NCBI GenBank assembly: GCA_035345895.1
Contig: DAORDI010000208.1
Location: 1-10,239, forward strand
Direction: 5' to 3'
Length of the DNA stretch: 10,239 nt
Source of the DNA: DAORDI01 sp035345895
GTDB taxonomy: Bacteria; Spirochaetota; Leptospiria; Leptospirales; Leptospiraceae
A program made the translations under genes and the position numbers. The notes under the pieces were generated by a model. The model worked only from the letters and a program-made list of their open reading frames with translations, was not told the DNA's origin and did no database searches. Positions 6,159 to 10,239 of the stretch are shown here, in pieces (within the stretch, counting starts at the first letter, position 1; the number at the start of each line of letters is the position of its first letter).

Positions 6159-6175
6159 TAAAGATAAAATCTTTA
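6159..6175 (-). promoter_or_regulatory. Inverted repeat upstream of hslV, possible operator
   Basis: TAAAGAT-AAA-ATCTTTA is a perfect 7-base inverted repeat, 32 bases before the hslV ATG. It could be a protein binding site or an mRNA hairpin. It matches no operator I recognise. Confidence 0.35.
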
Positions 6176-6208
6176 GTAATTGCTGAATCATCCGACAGAG
6201 GAAAATGA

Positions 6209-6256
6209 GACTTTCAATCAGACTGAAAGTCCGGTATCCATTGAATCCGTCTGATT
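6209..6256. other. Hairpin with loop complementary to a downstream segment
   Basis: GACTTTCA (6209-6216) and TGAAAGTC (6224-6231) form a perfect 8-pair stem. The loop ATCAGAC (6217-6223) is fully complementary to GTCTGAT (6249-6255). The RNA could therefore form an H-type pseudoknot or switch between two helices. The function is unknown. Confidence 0.4.
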
Positions 6257-6311
6257 TAATTCATTTCTGAGATTTTATCCAGACCTGCAGAATATGCTGT
6301 GTCTGTTGAAA

Positions 6312-6339
6312 ACGCAAATAAGCGAGCGAAGCTTTGCGT
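6312..6339. repeat. Palindromic element in the chemoreceptor leader
   Basis: ACGCAAA (6312-6318) pairs with TTTGCGT (6333-6339) around a GC-rich 14-base centre, TAAGCGAGCGAAGC. The element lies 37 bases before the chosen start. It has the look of a short dispersed intergenic palindrome, but only one copy is in this window. Confidence 0.4.
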
Positions 6340-6362
6340 GCAAAATTTAAATTTGGATCTAC

Positions 6363-6367
6363 AGGAG
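6363..6367 (+). promoter_or_regulatory. Ribosome binding site that sets the chemoreceptor start
   Basis: AGGAG ends nine bases before the ATG at 6377. The only longer alternative in this frame is a GTG at 6299, which has no Shine-Dalgarno sequence and would read through the palindrome at 6312-6339. This favours 6377. Confidence 0.65.
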
Positions 6368-6376
6368 TTCCTCAGA

Positions 6377-7927
6377 ATGGGCATCATTCCAATATTCGAA
6401 GGTGAAAGACTGGTCTGCAAGGCAAGACTGATACTCGGCGGTTTTTTTGTCCTAGGAAGCATCAGCTCACTTGTCACAACACCTATTGTAATTCTCATTG
6501 TCGGGTATTTTCTTGCGAGTTTTATTTTCATAGGATACAGCATATACGGACTTCAGATCATTCAAAAAAAAGAAATTCGGATCTTCCATGTTTATCTTTT
6601 CAGTTTCCTGGATATTTTCACTCTTCTGATTATCAGGCTTATGCTGGCTTTTCTTGCACCGGAGGGAATCGATTACGGATTAAATGAAAAGGTAATTTTC
6701 AGTATCCCTTTCATCTATATAGTGCTTGCTCCTATCAGATACAATATCAGGTTCACTGTTTTCACTCTTTCTTTATGTCTCGGGCAGGAAATCATTCTGC
6801 AGGCAATATGCATTCCTTTCGTAAAAATCCTTCCTCCGGGACAAAATCTTACTCCAGGCTTTGTAGACGTGATCAGACTCGGTACTGCGGATCTGTTTAT
6901 CCTGGGATGCTGCATTTCTTCCTATCTCCTGACGACAGTCACCTCAAGAAATATTTCCATGATTCAGGAAGAGGAATCCAAGGCAAAGGAAAGACTTGAA
7001 AAAAATGCGGGTGTTCTGGAAAGACTTCAGTCCTCCATTCAGACCCTGAATGAACTGAAAAATTCCACTCATGAAAACATTACAAAACTGCAGACAGGAA
7101 GTCAGAGACAGGCCGCAGCTACAGAAGAGACTGCATCTGCACTGAATGCCATTTCTGCATCTGCACAGGAAATCTCGAAAGCAGCGAGAAAACAGGCAGA
7201 CCTGAATCTTGGACTGAACGGAATCACAGTCGCAAACGAAGAAGCCTTCGAACAGATCAAAAAGAAACTGGAGGAGCTGAAACTCTGGAACAGCAAACTT
7301 CAGAAAATCACTTCCAGGGGACAGGAAGTGATTCTGAAAACGAACAGATCGATGGAAGATATGAAAGAATCCTCCATCGGGATTTTCAAGGTCATCGGCG
7401 TAATGAGAGAAATTGCCTACAGAACAAATCTTCTGGCACTGAATGCATCGATTGAAGCGGCAAGGGCAGGAGAACAGGGAAAGGGATTTTCGGTCGTTGC
7501 GGAAGAAGTAGGAAAACTTGCACAGAATTCCAGCATTCAGACAAAGGAAATCAGCAGCAATATTCAGTTCAATCTGGACGGACTGAAGGAGAGCACTGTA
7601 TCCATGGAAAACCTTGTCAAGATCTTTGATGAGACAGCAAAGGGGATAGACAAGGCAGTGCAGCTTCTGGATTTCTGCTTTGAATCACTGGCAAAATTTG
7701 AAACGAACAGAAAGGAAATGTCATTCCATATAGAAGAAATGAGTTCTGTAACGGAAAACATCAAGGATTCCACAGAGACTCAGAGCCATTCCATAGAAGA
7801 GACAAATGAAAGCATGAAATTTATTTCCAGAGAAGCAATGGATCAGTACGAACTGATCGAAAAATTCACACAGGTTCTGGACTTTCTCGATGAAGCAGGA
7901 AAACTGATTCAAAGCCTCCATACATAA
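6377..7927 (+). CDS. Methyl-accepting chemotaxis protein with six-helix membrane domain
   Basis: Chemoreceptors relay a stimulus to the CheA/CheW kinase complex that controls flagellar rotation. From ATG 6377 the protein has 516 residues. The first 190 are strongly hydrophobic, with about six membrane helices (near 18-36, 37-58, 71-93, 108-122, 127-148, 167-187) and no sizeable periplasmic sensor domain. A long coiled coil follows. The signalling tip is clear: EIAYRTNLLALNASIEAARA at 345-364, then GEQGKGFSVVAEEVGKLA. Likely methylation segments are around AAATEETASALNAI (246-259) and MSSVTENI (455-462), flanking the tip. No CheR-docking pentapeptide (NWETF type) is present; it ends SLHT. A GTG at 6299 would add 26 polar residues but lacks a ribosome site. 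The TAA stop overlaps the ATG of the helicase gene by one base. With no periplasmic domain it may sense membrane or cytoplasmic signals; the ligand is unknown. Confidence 0.93.
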   Translation: MGIIPIFEGERLVCKARLILGGFFVLGSISSLVTTPIVILIVGYFLASFIFIGYSIYGLQIIQKKEIRIFHVYLFSFLDIFTLLIIRLMLAFLAPEGIDYGLNEKVIFSIPFIYIVLAPIRYNIRFTVFTLSLCLGQEIILQAICIPFVKILPPGQNLTPGFVDVIRLGTADLFILGCCISSYLLTTVTSRNISMIQEEESKAKERLEKNAGVLERLQSSIQTLNELKNSTHENITKLQTGSQRQAAATEETASALNAISASAQEISKAARKQADLNLGLNGITVANEEAFEQIKKKLEELKLWNSKLQKITSRGQEVILKTNRSMEDMKESSIGIFKVIGVMREIAYRTNLLALNASIEAARAGEQGKGFSVVAEEVGKLAQNSSIQTKEISSNIQFNLDGLKESTVSMENLVKIFDETAKGIDKAVQLLDFCFESLAKFETNRKEMSFHIEEMSSVTENIKDSTETQSHSIEETNESMKFISREAMDQYELIEKFTQVLDFLDEAGKLIQSLHT

Positions 7928-10125
7928 TGACAGACAGAATTCTCGATTCACTCAATGAACCTCAGAAAGAGGCTGTTCTCCATACAGAAGGCCCTCTTCT
8001 GATCCTCGCAGGTGCAGGATCAGGAAAGACCAGAGTCATCACTCACAGGATTGCACATCTGATAATGAACAGAAATGTATATCCTTTTAAAATATGTGCT
8101 GTTACATTTACCAACAAAGCGGCGGCCGAAATGAGAGAAAGGATCATTGGACTTCTTCCGAACAGCGGACATATGGTTACAATGAAGACATTTCATTCTC
8201 TCTGCCTGGGCATCCTCAGAAAAAACCCGGACAGGGTCGGACGGAAAAGCGGCTTTACTGTACTTGACACAGGACTTCAGGAATCTCTGATCAAGACAAT
8301 ACTCAAGGACAAGGAACTCGATTCCAAGGAATACAGACCTGCCTATTTTTCAAATGCAATCCAGAGAGCCAAGGACGACCTGATTTCGGAAGATGAATTT
8401 CTTTCCGAATTTCCGAGACCTGACAGACATACAAAGGCTCTCCATGAAGTTTACAGAGAATATGAGAAAAGGAAGGTCCAGAATAATGCATTTGATTTCG
8501 GGGATCTGATTTTTTATTCAGTGAAGCTTCTTCAGAGCGACACAGAAATTCTGGAATATTACAGGGACCACTGGCATTATCTGCTGGTAGATGAATTCCA
8601 GGATACAAATCATGCTCAGTATGTCCTTACCAAGCTCCTCGCAGGGGAAAGAAAAAATGTATGCGTTGTAGGAGACGATGACCAGTCCATCTATTCCTGG
8701 AGAGGCGCAAACATTGAAAACATTCTGGGATTCGAGAAGGATTTTCCAGGTACAAAAATAATTAAACTGGAAGAAAATTACAGATCGACCGGAAACATCA
8801 TCGAAGCTGCAAAGAAGATCATAGAAAACAATACGGAGAGAAAGAACAAATCCATCTTTACATCCAATGCAGACGGTGAAAAAATTCTGATTACTGAATG
8901 CAGTTCGGAGGCAGAAGAGGCTGCTTTTATTATAAATGCAATACAAAAATATCAGAAAGTCGAGGGAAGCTACAGAGGAATGGCTGTGTTCTACAGAACA
9001 AACGCACAGTCCAGATTCTTTGAAGAGGCACTCAGAAACAAGTCCATCCCTTACGTGATTCACGGAGGCTTCCGCTTCTTTGACAGAATGGAAATCAAGG
9101 ATATGATTGCATATCTCTGTGTACTTGTAAATCCCGACGATTCAATGAGTCTGATGAGAATCATCAACTACCCTCCTCGAGGAATCGGTGAAACAAGCAT
9201 TGAGAAAATCAGAAAAAAGTCACTCGATGAAAACCGGCCGATTCTGGATATTCTGAAAAAAGGAGACCTGGATATGAGAAAGGCATCATTAAAATCTGTT
9301 CAGGAATTCACAGCAAATATAGAAGAACTGCAGACACAGCTCAGAACAGGAATTATGCCCTCGATTGTTTCAGCAAATCTTCTGAAACTGATGAAGATCT
9401 CTGAGCATCTTTCAGGAATGAAGGACTTTGAATCTGCTGACAGACTGGAAAACATCAACCAGTTCATACTCTCCATTCAGGAATATGAGGAGAATACTGA
9501 GAATCCTTCTCTTGAGGAATATCTGAATCAGATCAGTCTTCTCACGTCAGAAGAGGCAGAAAAGGATCTGGAAGATTTTGTGACACTGATGACGATCCAC
9601 AATTCGAAAGGACTGGAATTCGATACTGTATTCCTTGCAGGAATGGAAGAGGGAACTTTCCCCCATTCGATGAGCATTCAGGATGACAATATTGAGGAAG
9701 AAAGAAGACTCTGTTATGTTGCAGTGACTAGGGCAAGGAAAAAACTCTTTTTAAGCTACTGTCAGAGCACTAGAAAATTCGGAGACTTCCAGTTCAGAAT
9801 CCCAAGCAGATTTCTGGATGAACTTCCGAAAGATCTGATTTACAGAAACAGGGGAAATTCAGTCAGGGCTTCTGAAATCAGGACACCCTTTGCATCAAAT
9901 CGAAAATCGAATCCGAAGGAAGAGGCCAAACCCAAATCAACAGTCACAGCACAGGGAAGAACCGGTGAAAAATACACAGTAGGTGCAAAGGTCAGTCATA
10001 AAGATTACGGTACAGGAAAAATAATATCAATCTCAGGAACCGGAGACAATCAGAAGATCAAAGTACAGTTCGGTTTTTCCGAGAAAAGTTTTCTTGCTGC
10101 ATATACAAATTTGGAAGTTTTATAG
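7927..10125 (+). CDS. pcrA: UvrD/PcrA-type superfamily 1 DNA helicase
   Basis: This is an ATP-dependent 3-prime to 5-prime helicase of the UvrD/Rep/PcrA family, acting in repair and in clearing proteins from DNA. All motifs are present in its 732 residues: Q-motif LNEPQKEAV (9-17), Walker A AGAGSGKT (28-35), Ia AVTFTNKAAAEM (58-69), Ib TFHSLC (88-93), II LLVDEFQDTN (219-228), III VVGDDDQSIYSWRGA (247-261), IV LEENYRST (281-288), V LMTIHNSKGLEFDTVFL (554-570) and VI EERRLCYVAVTRARKKL (591-607). The C-terminal segment 686-716 (GAKVSHKDYGTGKIISI, then KVQFG) is the Tudor-like domain that in PcrA/UvrD contacts RNA polymerase. Length is normal for the family. It starts in a TAATG overlap with the chemoreceptor stop and has no strong ribosome site, so it is probably translated by coupling. 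The family is certain; PcrA rather than UvrD or Rep is a naming choice based on the C-terminal domain. Confidence 0.96.
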   Translation: MTDRILDSLNEPQKEAVLHTEGPLLILAGAGSGKTRVITHRIAHLIMNRNVYPFKICAVTFTNKAAAEMRERIIGLLPNSGHMVTMKTFHSLCLGILRKNPDRVGRKSGFTVLDTGLQESLIKTILKDKELDSKEYRPAYFSNAIQRAKDDLISEDEFLSEFPRPDRHTKALHEVYREYEKRKVQNNAFDFGDLIFYSVKLLQSDTEILEYYRDHWHYLLVDEFQDTNHAQYVLTKLLAGERKNVCVVGDDDQSIYSWRGANIENILGFEKDFPGTKIIKLEENYRSTGNIIEAAKKIIENNTERKNKSIFTSNADGEKILITECSSEAEEAAFIINAIQKYQKVEGSYRGMAVFYRTNAQSRFFEEALRNKSIPYVIHGGFRFFDRMEIKDMIAYLCVLVNPDDSMSLMRIINYPPRGIGETSIEKIRKKSLDENRPILDILKKGDLDMRKASLKSVQEFTANIEELQTQLRTGIMPSIVSANLLKLMKISEHLSGMKDFESADRLENINQFILSIQEYEENTENPSLEEYLNQISLLTSEEAEKDLEDFVTLMTIHNSKGLEFDTVFLAGMEEGTFPHSMSIQDDNIEEERRLCYVAVTRARKKLFLSYCQSTRKFGDFQFRIPSRFLDELPKDLIYRNRGNSVRASEIRTPFASNRKSNPKEEAKPKSTVTAQGRTGEKYTVGAKVSHKDYGTGKIISISGTGDNQKIKVQFGFSEKSFLAAYTNLEVL

Positions 10126-10142
10126 AAGCAGAAAAACTTGCG

Positions 10143-10175
10143 CAACTAAAATTTTTAACCTTCAGGATTTAGTTG
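10143..10175 (+). terminator. Weak AT-rich hairpin after the helicase gene
   Basis: CAACTAAA (10143-10150) and TTTAGTTG (10168-10175) form a perfect 8-pair stem with a 17-base loop, 18 bases after the stop codon. It is AT-rich and followed by AAAAATCTGTTT rather than a T run, so termination is uncertain. Confidence 0.3.
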
Positions 10176-10218
10176 AAAAATCTGTTTAATTTCAGAATGC
10201 TGCTAAAGAGAGGGAAAT

Positions 10219-10239
10219 ATGGGAACGAGTCCGGCAATA
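10219..10239 (+). CDS. Start of a further gene, cut by the right edge
   Basis: An ATG at 10219 follows a purine-rich ribosome site (AGAGAGGG ending at 10214, five bases away). Only seven codons, MGTSPAI, are inside the window, so nothing can be said about its product. Confidence 0.45.

Larger units (their letters stand above)
6127..6376. other. Divergent intergenic region between hslV and the chemoreceptor gene
   Basis: These 250 bases contain the control regions of both divergent transcripts. They hold an AT-rich inverted repeat at 6159-6175 near hslV, a hairpin at 6209-6231 whose loop is complementary to 6249-6255, a palindromic element at 6312-6339, and the chemoreceptor ribosome site at 6363-6367. 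I see no clear sigma-28 or sigma-70 promoter and no CIRCE heat-shock operator. Confidence 0.5.

Noticed and set aside
6127..6260. CIRCE heat-shock operator upstream of hslV
   Set aside because: The TTAGCACTC and GAGTGCTAA arms are absent; the dyad that is present is AT-rich and shorter.
6299..6376. N-terminal extension of the chemoreceptor from GTG 6299
   Set aside because: It has no Shine-Dalgarno sequence, runs through a palindrome and adds a segment unlike a receptor N-terminus; ATG 6377 has AGGAG nine bases upstream.
8518..9063. A 181-residue minus-strand frame inside the helicase gene
   Set aside because: It is antisense to helicase motifs II to IV, whose sequence is strongly constrained, and its own protein is Cys/Phe/Ser-rich with no recognisable domain.

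Overview
The window looks like chromosomal DNA from a spirochaete, most likely Leptospira or a close relative. This is an inference from three things I can read: a HslU that matches my memory of leptospiral HslU in its N-terminal and I-domain wording, paired FecR-domain envelope proteins, and a six-helix membrane chemoreceptor. No ribosomal or tRNA gene is present to settle it. Sampled coding lines in the main part are about 43% G+C. The first 600 bases are clearly different, 30% G+C by hand count.

Layout. (1) 1-626, minus strand: the N-terminal part of a ComEC-like metallo-beta-lactamase-fold protein that runs off the left edge. It is AT-rich and uses different codons from everything else, so it may be acquired DNA. 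(2) 867-3814, plus strand: an envelope cluster. A secreted FecR-domain protein carrying a CXXCH haem-type motif is followed, after a 283-base gap, by a tight two-gene unit made of a FecR-domain putative lipoprotein and a putative lipoprotein with a duplicated segment and a C-terminal peptidoglycan-binding domain. No FecI sigma factor or TonB receptor is visible, so classical Fec signalling is not supported. (3) 3815-4147: a 333-base gene-free stretch between convergent genes, holding GC-rich competing hairpins, three degenerate 18-base repeats, a long imperfect hairpin and a strong terminator that ends the hslVU transcript. (4) 4148-6126, minus strand: hslV and hslU with an ATGA overlap, encoding the two-component ATP-dependent HslVU protease. 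(5) 6127-6376: a divergent intergenic region with several inverted repeats. (6) 6377-10125, plus strand: a methyl-accepting chemotaxis protein with six predicted membrane helices, joined by a TAATG stop/start overlap to a UvrD/PcrA-type DNA helicase. (7) 10126-10239: a short spacer and the first codons of a further plus-strand gene cut by the window edge.

How the genes work together: HslU and HslV form one machine. The three envelope genes plausibly act in the periplasm and cell wall, but their function is not known. The chemoreceptor and helicase are probably co-transcribed without an obvious functional link. I found no CRISPR array, insertion sequence, tRNA or rRNA. Apart from the partial left-edge gene and the CXXCH-bearing FecR protein, the coding content is fairly ordinary; the less explained signals are in the two larger intergenic regions.
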